A DNA stretch of 64,000 nucleotides from Venturia oleaginea. Taxonomy: Eukaryota > Ascomycota > Dothideomycetes > Venturiales > Venturiaceae. The notes under the pieces are model-generated. The model had not been told where the DNA came from. It searched no databases and saw only the letters and a program-made list of their open reading frames with translations. The first letter of the stretch is position 1. Every line of letters begins with the position of its first letter. The stretch covers positions 310,001 to 374,000 of the forward strand of contig JABMLP010000020.1 of assembly GCA_013176395.1 (NCBI GenBank), in the 5' to 3' direction. A program made the translations under genes and the position numbers. Positions 20,562 through 33,359 of this stretch are shown here, in pieces.

Positions 20562-23500
20562 TCAAATCACAATGTACAAGTCGTCACGGACTAATGGCTT
20601 CTCCTCCAAGTCCATCAAGTTGGGGTAGTATGGTACCATCGCATCGGCACTCTGGACATATGCATCGTTGTACAAACGCCAGTACGGTGTGCGAACCTTG
20701 CGAGCAGGATGAAACAAGCCGCTGAACACATAGTTCATGACAGGACCAGTACCGACAGCCATGCGGATGGCGTCGATGGCTTCAATGATACGGTCGATGA
20801 CATGAGGAGAGGTCTCGAACAAGTTCGGCGTTAGGAGGTTGAGAAGATGTATCATGGCATCCTCGCATCCGAGACCGACAACCCCGAGAGCGATGTGCTT
20901 GACAACCGAGGCAGCAGTTTGTCGATGGACCTGGTCACGGTCAATTAGGGCGTCCTCAAGCAATGGCGTGACAGCATAGACGTAGTCCTTCGCCATCTCG
21001 CCAATATACTCGAACAAGAAGCTCAGTGACTTCAGTACACCATTTTGAACATTAAGCTCAGGTACCCGGTATTCATTCATGAGCGCTGGAAGAACAGTGA
21101 AAGGAGCACAAGTCTCGGCGACGATTCCGATGGCCACGGCGGTACAGACACGAGATTGGCGTTCTTGGACGCGCAAATTGTTCAGCAAGGTGGCGAGAAC
21201 ATCTTGAGGACCGATGGCTTTGGCAATGAAACCAAAAGTGTTATTGGCTGCACGACGGATGCCCTTCTTGTGGGCCTTGAGCATGTCAAGGAGCTCGAAG
21301 CAGATTCGCATCCACTCGCGGGCGTTGACATCCTCGGCACCGCGATCTGCAATACGGCCGACGAGATCGATGGTATTTTCCTGGACCTTCTCGTGACGAT
21401 TGCGAAGAATTGGTGTCAATCGAGGGAGGAGATCCTTGATGGGTGGCTGCATCTGCTTGATACCAACGACGGTGACGATGGATCGTAGTGCGCCGAGGAT
21501 GGAACCAAGAACTTCGGGATATTCCTCACCGAGGTACTCGTAGAGCGTACTGCCCAGTTTTGCAAGCATATCATCCGCCTCACAAGCCTTGATAACAGGA
21601 GCCACGCGCGATATGAGATCGGCAGCTTGCTGGCGTACGGTAGGTGACTTGTTGTTGAGACGCCATAGGATTGTACTGACGATTTGAGGAAGATAGGGCT
21701 TGGTTCGAGATCCCAATGCGTTGACGACGGTGCCAAATCCATTGAGGACGATTACATCCTCGACACTCTGTTCCTGGAAAGCGAACAATACACCGTCCAC
21801 CAATCTCTCCTCCAAACGCTCGCCAATGTCTGCGGCTCCGAGTCCAGCAACAACTTTTTCGACAGTCTCCAGTGTCATCTTTCGGTAAGGCTCACTCTCA
21901 TCCTTGAGATTGCTGACAAGACGACCAAGAATCTCACTTACTCCGACCTTCTGTCCAAGATCTACAGTGGTATCGACAACCTGGCGATAATTGCGTTTGT
22001 CCAGAGCCATTCGGCGGACCCAAAAGGCCTTGAAGAATTCGCTCATGACCTTGTCCTTGAGATAGCCAGCAGTGACACCATCAGTGCCCGCGCATTGAGA
22101 AATGACTTTCAAAACAGTCTTCTTCATTTCCTCGTCTGGTGAAGCGAATTCGCGCAGTAAGATTTCCATGATTTGACTTGTGTAGTAATTTGCGTATTCT
22201 TCATCCATCAACGGAATGATGTATCCGACGGCCTTCAAGAAACCAGTCAGACCTTTGCCTCGCTGCTTGCGAGCGCCTGTCCAAAGTGGGTTGAGGATGG
22301 TATCGAAGGACTCGATACCGTACGGGTTTGCAGCTTCAGCCAATGCCGCAATGGCCAGGGAAGTGACGGTGCGTACTTTGGTCTGCTCATCGTTAAGATT
22401 CTCGCCAATACACTCAACCAAGCCTTTCAAGTGTGGGAGAATGGCGCATCCCATCAGAATAGGGATCTGCTGGACAATCTTGACACCGGTGTGCCTAGCC
22501 TGCCATGATTTTTTGCTTCGGCACACAGCTCGAAGGAAAGGAAGCAGAGCTGGTATACCAAGAGCTGAAGCCACGACTGCAAAAGCTCGAGCGGTGGTGT
22601 TTCGTACATATTCGTCGACGTGGTCAATATCAGGTCGCATCGTGCTGATCATGTGTGCAAGACCAGCGGCCTTGCTCAGATTGGAGATGATTTCTCGTCC
22701 CTCAACTCGCGCATAGTAATCTTGATCAATAAGCAAAGGTTCGATGACAACCAAGATCTTGTGTGTGAATGGTCGCACAAGGTCATCAAGCTTATATAGG
22801 ACTCGGTCAATAACCTTGACGAGGAGATGGCGCTCTTGGTCTTCCAGAGTTTTCTCCATGAGCAGAGGAAGAATTTGATTGAAGAGCGGACCAGCACCGA
22901 ATTGTCGAGCACTGTCAGTGAGTTGACGAAGGGCCGTCTTTCGCATTGGAGGTGTACCGTTCTTGACTTTGAGTAAAAGACGCATGATCTTGCGCTCTTT
23001 GAGCTCTTCGACGCTCATGTCTGTCTCATCCGCACCGTCCACAAGCTTGCTAAAATATTGCATATCCTCTGTCTTGAAGAATTGGAGGTCACCAACACCA
23101 GGGATCTCGGTGGGAAGCTGCTTGCCCATCATGTTAGGGTTTACAGGCTCTTGCATCATGAAGCCTCCTGACAGGCTAGATGGAGTTGCGGCTGGAGCTA
23201 CTCTGTGCTTAGGAGCACGAAGAGGTTCGTAACCAGGAGGGGGCGTCAAAATCTTGTAGCCGGCTGCAGGGAACAGCTCGTCCAATTCCTCGTCGGAAAG
23301 CGGTGCATTTCGTCCAGAGAGATCATTGCCGAATGTGATCATTTGCGACGGATGCATGGGGGTGGATAGACCAGCACTGCCAACGGGAGTTGCTCCAACA
23401 GCGGGAGCCTGGTCCCAACGATTGCGTTTTGGTGCCTCGCCTGGTGCTGGAGTTTCGTCCCATCGGGACTTCTTGGTCTTGTTCGCAGCAGTGGTGTCCT

Positions 23501-24269
23501 CTGCATCAGGCATTGCGCTGTCCGTCGTAGAAACATCCCATCTCTTCTTCCGCTTTTTGCTTGCCACATCCACTGCAGCGCCAGACTCTCCATTCTCCTT
23601 GTCACTTATGTTTCCGTTCTTCAACGTAGGCCGATGCTCCACAACTGCCGCCTCTCCGTTCTTCTCTTTCTCTGCAATAGCTTGCATGACACGCTCTTCT
23701 TCACGCTCAATCTCACGGAGGCGCATGACCTCTGCATAGCTAGCGCCTTCATCCTCAGCTCGTGGTTGACTATTAGCCGCAAATGGGTCGGCGCGAGTAG
23801 GTGTGAGGACACCGCGATCATGGCGTCGTTTTTGGTAGCTATCTTCGCGAGAAGAGATTTGTGCTTGTTTCTCTCGCGTCATGAGAATGTCAGCTTCTTC
23901 CGTGATGCCATGAGCAAACTCATTCATTTGTTCCTTGGTCGCCGTGTACTGTCCTATGAGACTGCGCCCACCAGCGGGCGCATCTTCCATCTCATCGTCC
24001 TCATTGACGGCAATCGAAGTGTTGTATCCTGCAAATTTGTCGACGGAAGTTTTCTCGTACAAATCGGTATCGAAGGTTTCGGTGAGCGACGCCTTCGTTG
24101 AAGTGTCAGTTCGCTGGTTAGCTGCGTCGAAGGCCTTTGAACCTTTCTTGCCTGCAGTCAAGGCATTTCGCTCTTGCTGTGCCTTCTTGACGGCATCGAA
24201 ATCGGCTGGTGAGAGTGTAAGCAGCTGCTTCTTGGGTATGAATTGGTGTCTATTCTTACCGTCAGACAT
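20562..24269 (-). CDS. HSH155: Splicing factor 3B subunit 1 (SF3b1 / Hsh155)
   Basis: The open frame gives 1235 residues. SF3b1 clasps the branch-site helix in the U2 snRNP. The N-terminal third has the RWD-type repeats ([21 protein letters not shown]) and the p14-binding segment [20 protein letters not shown]; the rest, from about residue 430, is the HEAT-repeat superhelix. The segments bearing human hotspot residues are conserved: [10 protein letters not shown] (Arg625/Asn626), [14 protein letters not shown] (His662/Lys666) and [14 protein letters not shown] (Lys700). The C-terminus FHPARKVR...WRLYNDAYV is canonical. A likely 54-base intron at 24259-24206 (GTAAGA...CACCAG) lies 10 bases after the ATG. 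It is in frame and without stop, so splicing gives [13 protein letters not shown], closer to orthologues, and 1217 residues. Confidence 0.95.
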   Translation of the reverse strand: MSDGKNRHQFIPKKQLLTLSPADFDAVKKAQQERNALTAGKKGSKAFDAANQRTDTSTKASLTETFDTDLYEKTSVDKFAGYNTSIAVNEDDEMEDAPAGGRSLIGQYTATKEQMNEFAHGITEEADILMTREKQAQISSREDSYQKRRHDRGVLTPTRADPFAANSQPRAEDEGASYAEVMRLREIEREEERVMQAIAEKEKNGEAAVVEHRPTLKNGNISDKENGESGAAVDVASKKRKKRWDVSTTDSAMPDAEDTTAANKTKKSRWDETPAPGEAPKRNRWDQAPAVGATPVGSAGLSTPMHPSQMITFGNDLSGRNAPLSDEELDELFPAAGYKILTPPPGYEPLRAPKHRVAPAATPSSLSGGFMMQEPVNPNMMGKQLPTEIPGVGDLQFFKTEDMQYFSKLVDGADETDMSVEELKERKIMRLLLKVKNGTPPMRKTALRQLTDSARQFGAGPLFNQILPLLMEKTLEDQERHLLVKVIDRVLYKLDDLVRPFTHKILVVIEPLLIDQDYYARVEGREIISNLSKAAGLAHMISTMRPDIDHVDEYVRNTTARAFAVVASALGIPALLPFLRAVCRSKKSWQARHTGVKIVQQIPILMGCAILPHLKGLVECIGENLNDEQTKVRTVTSLAIAALAEAANPYGIESFDTILNPLWTGARKQRGKGLTGFLKAVGYIIPLMDEEYANYYTSQIMEILLREFASPDEEMKKTVLKVISQCAGTDGVTAGYLKDKVMSEFFKAFWVRRMALDKRNYRQVVDTTVDLGQKVGVSEILGRLVSNLKDESEPYRKMTLETVEKVVAGLGAADIGERLEERLVDGVLFAFQEQSVEDVIVLNGFGTVVNALGSRTKPYLPQIVSTILWRLNNKSPTVRQQAADLISRVAPVIKACEADDMLAKLGSTLYEYLGEEYPEVLGSILGALRSIVTVVGIKQMQPPIKDLLPRLTPILRNRHEKVQENTIDLVGRIADRGAEDVNAREWMRICFELLDMLKAHKKGIRRAANNTFGFIAKAIGPQDVLATLLNNLRVQERQSRVCTAVAIGIVAETCAPFTVLPALMNEYRVPELNVQNGVLKSLSFLFEYIGEMAKDYVYAVTPLLEDALIDRDQVHRQTAASVVKHIALGVVGLGCEDAMIHLLNLLTPNLFETSPHVIDRIIEAIDAIRMAVGTGPVMNYVFSGLFHPARKVRTPYWRLYNDAYVQSADAMVPYYPNLMDLEEKPLVRDDLYIVI

Positions 24270-25138
24270 GTTGATATCTGCTGTTCCCAGAACCTGTCAG
24301 TCTGATATCCTGTGCGATAGATGATATCAAACCTTGAACCCTCTGTTAGATAGGCTCTCCTTGCGACCGATTCGGATGTCGCGTGTGGTCTTTTGCGTCT
24401 CCTCGGTTGGTAGGTGCCCTCGATCGGTGGTTTGCTCTCTCGTCGACTCGACTGCCGGGTCCGTGGATTTCGCCTTGTGAACTTTTACTAACCCTGGTTG
24501 TGACTGTTTTCAAGCCTTTGCCATTAGCGCCGCGCTGACGCTCGATGCATGTGTGTTTCGTCTCTTTGGTGAGCGATCGCAGAAGCTTTGATTCTTGATG
24601 ATGCGATGAACAGCGATGAGGTGGGTGTGGTAGTGTTGTGGTGCTAAAGCCTGTGAGGTTGCTGTCGCCTGCGCCAGTGAATGACAAACGCGCGGGTCAA
24701 GCATAATTTTCTTTACATTGAATTTGGAAACATCCTCAGTGTTGACTACTTATCTACTGTTTTGTCATCTGTTTAGCATTCAGGTTTCCAAAGATTGAAT
24801 CAAGTCAATGCAATGCTTCTCGAGCTTCAAGACACCCGAGTCCTGCATTCTGCTAACCAGGTCAACGTCCAAGCAAAAGTGCACCATCATTGAAAATGAC
24901 TATCGGTTTTTACTATCATGCGGGCGACTGTCAAATACATCTCCCATCCCAGCAATCCATCTTGTCCGAATCTGTGATATGTCCATATGCCATGTCGATA
25001 CAGCGCCTCAAAGTCTGTCTCCTGCGCCGTCCTTTTTGGACCAAATCGATCCGGGTACCTACAACGCCATCTCATGTCCCACGCACATCCATGATAAGCA
25101 TAATCCCCCATTTAGTCCGCACCAGAATCATCTCTGCA
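24270..25138. other. Intergenic region between SF3b1 and Q-rich genes
   Basis: The left part is the promoter and 5' leader of the SF3b1 gene (minus strand); the right part is the 3' flank of the Q-rich gene. No gene seen. Confidence 0.4.
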
Positions 25139-28100
25139 TTAAGCATTTGGCCCCAGGATAACGTCATTGACGTTTCCGAGCTCAAAAACATTTGGTAAAT
25201 ATGTTCCGTCTTCAATCGCCTGCAATGTGGCCGGCTCTAATGATCCTGACTCACGATCGGGGAAGAGACTCCAGTCAACGTATGATTCCCATCCGACTCC
25301 AAACTCTAGGTTCATGCGATGAGTGAAAACATCAGCTTCTGAAGTGTATGGTCCTGTCTGTGTGGCGAAGACTGTCTCGGCATTGACTGCGGGCTCCACT
25401 CCCTCCTCGGACTGTCGGTTCCATCGTAGGGCGTCCTCCTGTTCGTAAAATCTGGAGAGGCCCTCCCAGTCAACCTCATTCAGAGAGTAGCCATGGTTCT
25501 GGGCTACGTTGCTTCCCTCGCCCGCTGTCATCGCCTCAGGGTGGAGGAAGTTGCTGGGGTCTCGCTGTCTCTGCCTGTCGCGCGTGACTGCTAGCAGCGG
25601 TACTGGAATGCCGCTCAGTTCCAGAAGTCTGTCAACGCCGTCCTCTCCTGGAAACTTAACGGGTGGATTGGAAAGCGGAGCCGCGTCGACCCTTACATCG
25701 TCAGGCAGGAGTGTAGGGGATAGACCTGAATCGAACAGTCCGTACCCAGCTTGAGCATTGTCCAGCAGCCGCCAGTCACCACCGGGGTTAATGATAAAAT
25801 CGAGGAAATCGTATCCTGGGCTGGTGGCTGTGGGAGAATCACTCGAAGCTCCCTCGGTGGTAGCAGATTTTCCAGCACCATTGACATTGGTCTCACCATA
25901 AGATCTCACACTGGTCGCAGTTGGGCTCGTACTCTCCGGAGACGGATGAGACTGCTCACCACTCACGCTTCCAGTCACACCGTTGATATATGAGGTGGAT
26001 GGTGAGGGAGCAGCAGACGATTGGATTGGCGTAAGCGATGCTTGTAGTTGTGCCGACACGTTTGGTGCTGGCGTGCCTGGCATTACGAACGCTGGCGTGC
26101 TATTCACGGACTGTTGGCTTGGTTGCGGAGCGAGAGAGGAGGCAGCAGCTTGGGCAGAGCTAGAATTGCGACCAAGATTTTGCTCTGGCGATGCGGATTC
26201 ACGAAGAAAGGTCGTGAGGCCTTCTCCGAGGCTAACCTCTACGGCGTCCTTTGGTGGCGAGTGTTCGGCTGACTGTAGCTGAGGCGGCGAGCTACCCAGA
26301 TAGTCTTCTCGATTTGGCGATGGAGATGGGATGTCGACCGCTGCAGCTGCTGGGGGACTACTTGCCGAGCCCTGACGGTGCTTGTTTTGAACGACAACAG
26401 ACGCGCTGGTCGAATGTAGCGAGGCTTGAGGAGTGGCAGCAACTCGAGGGGTTACAGAGACTCGAGGGCTGCTAGAGAAGGCGGCGACCTGTTGACTTTG
26501 TTGATGAGTAGCCACTTGCTGACGAGTCTGAGGTTGCTGAACAACCTGTTGGAAGGCAAGCGCTTGCTGTCTCTGTTGTATGTTTTGCTGCTGACCTTGG
26601 TGGTAACCTTGTGTCCCGTGTCTCTGCTGGTTGTGTTGCTGCTGCTGCTGTTGTTGATGTTGCATTTGTTGTGGCGTTGTTTGATGTGCTGTTCGCTGTT
26701 GCTGTCGAGCAATTTGTTGCAGGAATTGAGCGTGGTTGGGAGCCGCGACCTGCGCAGCTGCGTTCTGTCTATTCTGTGCATCGAAGCTGGCCCTGATTTT
26801 CTCCAAGTATGGCTTCAACACGGCCATCTCTTCCGCCGTTGGGGGGTTATTCTGCCAATCAGGGCTCTGCCCACGACGTCTTCGAAGCCTTTCAATCAAT
26901 GTTTGGGCAGCGATTTTCAAAGCATCTCTGAAACCGAGTACTGGCGCTTGTGTTTGTTGCGAGATCTGGGCAGATGGTGTCTGCGGCTGTATGCTGTTAC
27001 CATTCTGTGCTATAGACTGCTGTGGAATTCGCACACGCTGCTGATATTGGATGGCGAGTGCCTGTTGCTGGCCGTTGATGCCAGGTTGTGTATTGGACTG
27101 ATTGCGCATGTACATATGCTGCTCATTGATACTGCGGTTCTGCTGACGCTGTTGATTTGGCACCTGTTGCTGATGCTGATCCTGTACAGATTGCTGAGCT
27201 CGAATGTTGTGCTGGTTCTGCAGAAGCTGGAGTTGCTGCTGTGTAGGTTGCTGAGTCTGAGCGAGTTGCTGGTTCTGCATACCTTGCTGCTGAACCTGTG
27301 TACCTTGCTGGTTCTGTATACGCTGATATTGCAGCGCTTGCTGATTCTGCATCGGTTGCTGATTCTGTATACGTTGCTGAATCTGTACACCTTGCTGATA
27401 CTGCCTCATTTGCTGATTCTGCATTGGTCGCTGATTCTGCATTGCGTGCTGGTTCTGCATATGTTGGCGCTGAGCGAGAATCATTTCTTGCCGCTGCTCT
27501 GAACTCGGATTCGAATTCGAACCCATCTGATTCATCATAGCAGCCATATTGCGTTCGTTCGGTGTGAATGGATTCTGCTGCGGGGTCATGGGCGTAGGTA
27601 TGCTATGGGCTCTGTTCATGGCGTTCGAGATATGTAAATTTTGTCCTAGCGGCTGATCCTGTGCCGAACTGATTGCTTTCTGTGTATCGATCGTGCCAGG
27701 ACTCTGACTGGCGCGACGCCTAGAAGGGGGACCACCAGCATTGTTCATGTGTCGCTTCTGTCCAGGCTGTGGCAGGGCTGGACTAGAGAGAGGGACTGTT
27801 CCAGCAATGTGATGTGCGTTGAGTGATATGTTATTGAATTGTGATTGTTTGGCGGCCGCCTGCTGACGTAGAAGATCGTCCACCCACTCTTCTCCATAAT
27901 GTTCATGCCACCGCCTCAACTGCTCGGGAGTACAATCTGGAAATCCATTCACAACAATCCATTGCCGCTGCGTCTGATGTTGGTCGTGCTGTTGTTGTTG
28001 AGCGGGACTTGGAGGCATGGAAGGTTGTCCTGTCGCATCTGGCATTTGACCGAATTGAGCCATGTTATTTTGCACAGATCGAGCCTGTGCCATACTCACG

Positions 28101-28687
28101 GAGCCGCCGTGAAATTGGGATCCAAATTGCTGAGGAGAGGGTGGCATGACTGGCATGTTCATGGACTGTTGTGCGATCTAAGAAGGGTTCAGATTAGCAC
28201 GGCTTTCGTAGTTGGACTTTGTCACGAGTAAATCCGTCAGGAACCGTAGAGACTGATTCAGACAAACCATTGTTGGCCCTGAACCTCTACCCATTCCCAT
28301 ATGACCCTTAGTGTCGTTCGGACCGCCGACAATGCGTTGTTGGCCGTTACCCGCACCAGTCGCTTGCGCTTGCAAATCAAGTTGGTGGTATTGTTGGATG
28401 AATGCGAGCTGCTCTTGAGAGTGCATACGACTTAGTCGGTATTGCATCTGAATGCTCATGTTGGGCATGGAAGGGCCTCCTTGCGCATATTGCTGGTTCA
28501 TTGTAGGTGTTGGTCGCAAGTTTGGCGTACCCTGGGGGACATTAATTGGTGAAGACGATTCGTATTGGGAATCGATGGCTGAATGAAGTGGGCGAGGAGG
28601 GCAGTCGTCGGTCAGGTCGATGGTATTGGTGCTCCTCTTGGTGTTTGGGGCTTTGATGACGCCCGAAGATGGTCGTGGGCCGGCCAT
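25139..28687 (-). CDS. Very glutamine-rich nuclear-type protein
   Basis: Exon 1 is 28687-28268 and exon 2 is 28177-25139; the 90-base intron (GTTTGT...TTCTTAG) joins them in phase 0, giving 1152 residues. The N-terminus has a SUMO-interaction-like TIDLTDD. Residues about 170-235 hold a small conserved-looking segment (WIVVNGFPDCTPEQL, RRWHEHYGEEWVDDLL). About 330-460 is an imperfect Q-repeat region built on MQNQ/QNQQ units, and about 540-640 is again poly-Q. The final 250 residues are non-repetitive and acidic. Composition is that of transcription co-activators such as Mediator tail subunits or prion-like regulators. I do not recognise a named family and the function is unknown. Confidence 0.7.
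27130..27480 (-). repeat. Imperfect CAG/CTG-type coding repeat (MQNQ units)
   Basis: Within the Q-rich gene, about a dozen diverged 15-24 base units encode QNQQ-type motifs (plus-strand core GCTGGTTCTGCAT or TGCTGATTCTGCAT). Such arrays are expected to vary in length between strains. Confidence 0.7.
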
Positions 28688-29689
28688 GATTCTGGTGGGA
28701 GGGTGGTAGTGCTAAAGTGGTCTCCGAGGAGTTTATTTCAGAGTGCGATGCGATTCTCGCTCGGTTCTTCGGGAAGGAAGGGGCGGGAATGGGGCGTATG
28801 AAAGATAACGACGGAAAAGATTTTGAGAAGTGTGAAGAAAAGGTTTGGGAGTTACCAAAGTAAACTATGTACATCATGAATCGTGTAACCAACGCTCGGG
28901 CTCTCATTGGTTCTCGCGCTGCGTGTGAAAAATAAATTCAGTGTTGGTGACCAAGAGCCGGAAAGATATGACCTCCGTAGCGACAGCTTATATAGTGACC
29001 GAGACGTCTCTTCAAGCCTTCAACGTCCCTTTCACTCTACTGTGTCCGATTTGAATAAGTAACTGTCCTCTCACTGTTTGCTTGTTCAGAGTGGCATCTG
29101 CCATAGGGTAGCCGTTGTGGGATAGCTAAAGAAGCGTACAAAACACAAAGAGCCCCGGGAACCGAGAACCTGTGAGATTCGACCTACTGGATACCTACTT
29201 GATCACGGCAGCGGGACTTCTTTGTGTCTAGGAACCCAGGATGCCAAAGTTTGGTTCGTCATACTTGTTCTATCCGGCCAGCCTCCTTTCAAACCAGTCA
29301 AGAACATCTCAATTCCCAGCTCGTTATTCCATTTTCCACAGGATCATATTCGGATCATCTCTTGCCATGAAATCTGCTCTCCGAACCCAGCTTTTCAGCA
29401 TCACTTCAAGTTTGGGTCACGAAAGCATATTCGCGCACGGAACCAGGCGAAAGGTAGAACAAAAGCGGCAGGGTCATGAAGTGATATCTCGTTATATTCA
29501 GTATTCGAACAAGTGAGATAATATTAATGATGCGTGAAAGATGAAGGAAAGAAAAGTGTGAGATCCAAACGCATGTCGTTGTTGCTGAAAAGTGGGGCGA
29601 GCTCGGACAATCACGAATCACGTTCATCGTGCATTGATGTATGCAACGCGACGAAAGTCCAAAGCTTCAAGCCTTCATAAATCACAATC
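28688..29689. other. Bidirectional promoter region between Q-rich gene and SDC1
   Basis: Divergent genes start on both sides. No further gene recognised; short open frames overlap on both strands without coding character. Confidence 0.4.
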
Positions 29690-30184
29690 ATGGCAGACGC
29701 TACTTTCCATTCCTTTGACGCGACAGCAGTCGCAGACACCATTGGCGCACGAGTGGAACAAGATATCCAAATGAAAGAAGAACCGTACTCAGAAGTATGT
29801 TCAGCCCATTGAGTCGGAACATTCCCAAAGCTGATTCTACACACTTTCGCTCTATCCAAATTGCGACAGCATTCTCCCAACTAACAAAATTCATAGCCCT
29901 CCGTCCAAAATCTTCAAAGCACAACATTAGCCTTCACCCCAATGCAACACCAATCAACGACACCCGCTACACGACCCTCGCCAGCACCGCCATCCTATCC
30001 GCCTTTACCTCCAAAAGATCCAAGTGCTCATGGCGCTCCGACAAGAGTGTACCTTAATCAGAAGGTGACGCCCTATTTACTCGAAGGAATGAAATATCTA
30101 GCAGTGTATGAGCCGGACAAGCCTTTGAAATGGCTGGCCGAGTTTCTGGAACAGAAGAGTCAGGAGGTTGAGGAGGCCGGTTGA
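29690..30184 (+). CDS. SDC1: COMPASS complex subunit Sdc1 (Dpy-30 family)
   Basis: Exon 1 is 29690-29794 and exon 2 is 29897-30184 (donor GTATGT, acceptor TTCATAG, phase 0), giving 130 residues. The C-terminal part carries the Dpy-30 dimerisation motif: RVYLNQKVTPYLLEGMKYLA followed by PLKWLAEFLEQKSQEVEE, two helices of the X-type four-helix bundle that docks on Bre2/Ash2 in the Set1 histone H3K4 methyltransferase complex. The N-terminal 85 residues are Pro/Ser/Thr-rich and disordered (PSPAPPSYPPLPPKDP), as in other filamentous fungi. Length and motif position fit the family. The first exon also overlaps short minus-strand open frames with no domain. Confidence 0.88.
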
Positions 30185-30628
30185 AATGGACCTCTGGTGG
30201 GGCGAATATTGACATTGTTGAAGGAATGCATGAGATGAGACTTTAGAAGTTGCAGAAACGCGCTCTGTATATGAGTATTGGCGAACACAGACGAGAAGAA
30301 GGCACTCAGATTAAGATTCGGTGTCAGGAACAGCCTCATGAGCAATTCACGTTGGGAACCGTGGTCTGCCCCGATTTGGGACTCCGGGGCAGACATGTAG
30401 GGGAGAAACGGATCGTGATATCGAATGCTAGACAAAAGCTATCAATCGACCTAAAGTTTCCGAGTCCAAATTGGCAAGGTTCCCGGATTAGGGGCATGTA
30501 GCAGTACTAGAACCAGCCCAGCAAATGGTTACCAGTAACCTCAAACATAAGCATATGGTGATGTCAACGGGAGTTTCTTGATTCCCCATATCAAAATGGC
30601 TTCATCATTCCATGGCCCCTTGAGGTAA
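30185..30628. other. 3' flank of SDC1
   Basis: No gene recognised; an inverted GTCTGCCCC/GGGGCAGAC pair around a GATTTGGGACTCC centre at 30364-30395 could form a stem. Confidence 0.35.
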
Positions 30629-31294
30629 TTATAAACCGATATCATCATCTACAACTTCAAATCGATATCGATGAATTTCTGACGTGTTCATTTCATCAGT
30701 TCGCCAAAAATTTATCGCTATCGATCTTAAGTTGGTATAATTTACCGGATAGAAAATATCTTGATTCGAGGAGGCCAGACGCAATAGATTGATCAAGCCA
30801 CTGGCTCTGTGACAGCCTGATAATGTGCCAAATTGTAACTGCCGCAGAGCGACTTTCCATTTCTTGTCAACATTTCCACGTTTTGGCTTCTTCAACGTGA
30901 CCATCCATATGATGGAATGTCTTTGAACTTTGATCCCTTGCGTGGAATCCACATTCGGTTATCCCGCATCATAAGAGCAGATTGCAAGAAGTTGCTCAGA
31001 GCAGCATAGTGTGTTATAACTGTCAATATCAAATCCTCCCTTTGGTTTTGGAGTTCCTTTATTGGAGATCGACATCGATAAAAGTTGCCTTGCCAGTAAT
31101 TTCGTGGCCTTAATGTTGAGGTGGAGTCTGCGATCCAAATAGCAGTTGGTTTGGGTTAATGTTTCTGCAATATGGATTCTAGCAACATGAGGGTAAGAAT
31201 AAGACCAAAAAGTATCAAGCTTCACAATTGAATTACGATCGTAGAGCACATCAAGACGGAGTTCCGAATATGGTGAGAATCAAAACGATAACGA
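30629..31294 (-). pseudogene. Degenerate unknown open frame with a single internal stop
   Basis: One minus-strand frame stays open from about 31294 to 30629 (about 220 codons) except for one TAA at 30956-30958. The two halves read like protein (for example ELRLDVLYDRNSIVKLD, and INLLRLASSNQD, HRYRFEVVDDDIGL). No ATG is present near its beginning and no domain is recognised. I interpret it as a decayed gene or pseudogene copy of an unknown fungal family. Confidence 0.35.
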
Positions 31295-31471
31295 TCGTTT
31301 TGTAAGGCGCATTAGCTTTCCATTGATTGAATGGAGACTAAGAGATCATCATTCCTAATCTCAATACGCCAATTCTTCCAACTCCGACTTAGCTTTTGTT
31401 TGCCATCTTCCTTCTTCCTTCTTCCTTCTTCCTATTCTTCTCAACATGATCCACACTACATGACGAAACGC

Positions 31472-32293
31472 TCATGCGACGAGAGTGCTGGCGGTGGCGG
31501 ACTCGTATCTCCAGGTTGGTGGGAGGGCACCAACGGTCTTGTAGTAGCGGGAGAGACGGTGGATACGGGACTCGATGAGAATCAAACGGAACTTTCCATC
31601 CTTGTCCTTGCGGTTGCCGCGCTCGAGATGCTTGCGGACGGCGACGGCCTTCGTTACCTGTTAGCCATGACCCAGTGAAAAGGAAGAAAAACTGCCAAAC
31701 ATACCTTCTTGATTAACATGTAAAGATCTTCGGGAATCTCTGGGGCGAGACCTGGAAGAATCACAATGTCAGCCACAAGGACCAATCATTGGCATAATAG
31801 ATATATCGAGATGGGTATCCGGTTGCTCTTTCGAGACGAACCAGATACACGCATCAGGAATATTTTCTCAGACGGGTTCACTCATACCGTTGGAGCGTAG
31901 GATACGTAGGATCTTGTTACCTGGAGGCATGTTAGTTTTTGTCCACACAGTCGGGAAAGTATTGTGCCAGTCATACCAGTAACAACCTTGACCTGCGCAA
32001 CACCGTGGGAATCACGGAGTACAACACCAATCCTATCACCAAGTATTAGTCTTCCGCCTTCCTCCTCGTTTCCCAAATGTCCAAATGTACGCACTGCGAT
32101 GGGGTGGCACCCTTCTTTGCGAGCTTGCAGATCTGGTCAACGACCTGGTCTGGTGTGGTCTTCAACCATGCTGGGGGAGTGCTGTCGCATGTTCGTCAGT
32201 TTTTTTGTCGCATCAGGACAGCGCAGCGACATACCGGCTGTATGGGATGGAGGATGAAGAGATACCCTTTCCGTTGGAGTGAAGACGACCCAT
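31472..32293 (-). CDS. RPS13: 40S ribosomal protein uS15 (yeast Rps13), six exons
   Basis: Exons 32293-32235, 32181-32095, 32032-31977, 31920-31888, 31751-31705 and 31648-31472 join in phase to 152 residues; donors are GTATGT, GTGCGT, GTATGA, GTATGA and GTATGT. The protein begins [20 protein letters not shown] and has the uS15 core ([55 protein letters not shown]) and the eukaryotic tail [15 protein letters not shown]. One Gly (ERGNRKD) is extra compared with the usual ERNRKD. The protein sits in the central domain of the small subunit. Dense short introns near the 5' end are common in fungal ribosomal-protein genes. Confidence 0.95.
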
Positions 32294-33359
32294 TTTGAAT
32301 ATGTTGGCGTGTTTGTCGATGTGTCGTTGGAAGAAACGAAGTTCTGGCACGAAGAGAAATGCTGTTGTGGGCTCGGCTGCCCGTGTTAGCGTCTTGGCAT
32401 CGTTCTATGCCACAAAAAATCTTTCACCTTTTCACTTCGCGCAAACCACCAACCATCAAGCTTCATCAATGGCAATCATCTTCCAACGCAAGACCATCTG
32501 TCAAGGCTCCATCACTAGCCTGTAGAATGGTATGTTCTCTCCCCATCACTCCTTCCGCCTAACATGATGAATTATTCCTACACTTTACTTATATTTCTGG
32601 TACCTCTTATGTCAGGGGCCTTCTGGCTCCTATGATCTAAATGGACTTCTGATCTACCGTATCCAATCCAACTCTTATTCAAACTTGACGAGCGATCATT
32701 TGGCTGACATCCGTCCGCAGATTCTTCACACAGACAGTGAGAATACTTGGCACTTGGAGACCTGAAGTTCAAGATGACTTTTGGAACCAGGCTTGCGGTT
32801 GATTTTTCAGGCGTCGTTCTAACACTTGCAGACATGTCGATTGGGCGGAATGGGGAATGATTGCACCAATAGAATTTGGTCACGAGCATTCGAATATTCT
32901 TTTTTAACGCCCACTTTACCTCCCTCATCCCTAACCACACACATGTTGAAATGATGACACAACTATCGTTATACCCAGCTCACTCAGACGTTTCTTTTCG
33001 AAGACACGATGGTGATAACGCGAATCACTTTCTGATCAACATCCCCTTATCACAATCAAGTAGCACTTCTCAATGCAATTAAGTCTTACAATACTTCGAA
33101 ATGATTCTTGCGTTCCTTGATATGACTGCTGATGCCATCGGCTATGCTCCTCTTCGAAAAAAGATAACGGACGTGAACAGAAAATACGTTTCTTTAGCAC
33201 ATTTGCAACATAGCAACAGAGAAATTTTCGAGAGGCAACGCAGTCTGAAGTTCTTCCAGGCAAGTTTCGTGGTCAGCCGCAATCATGAGAATAGTATCAA
33301 AAAAATGACTGACGTTCAGTGCTGACATGCAAGTTGTGCTCATAGTTACTCCTTTTCTT
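32294..33359. other. Promoter of uS15 and unassigned sequence
   Basis: The first few hundred bases are pyrimidine-rich promoter of the minus-strand ribosomal protein gene. Beyond that I see no gene. Confidence 0.35.

Noticed and set aside
21045..22716. Several plus-strand open frames of 100-170 codons antisense to SF3b1
   Set aside because: The minus strand encodes an unmistakable conserved protein; these show no domain.
26426..27502. Long plus-strand open frame rich in Leu, antisense to the Q-rich gene
   Set aside because: It is the reverse of CAG-type repeats (CTG read as Leu); composition and position make it a shadow of the minus-strand gene.
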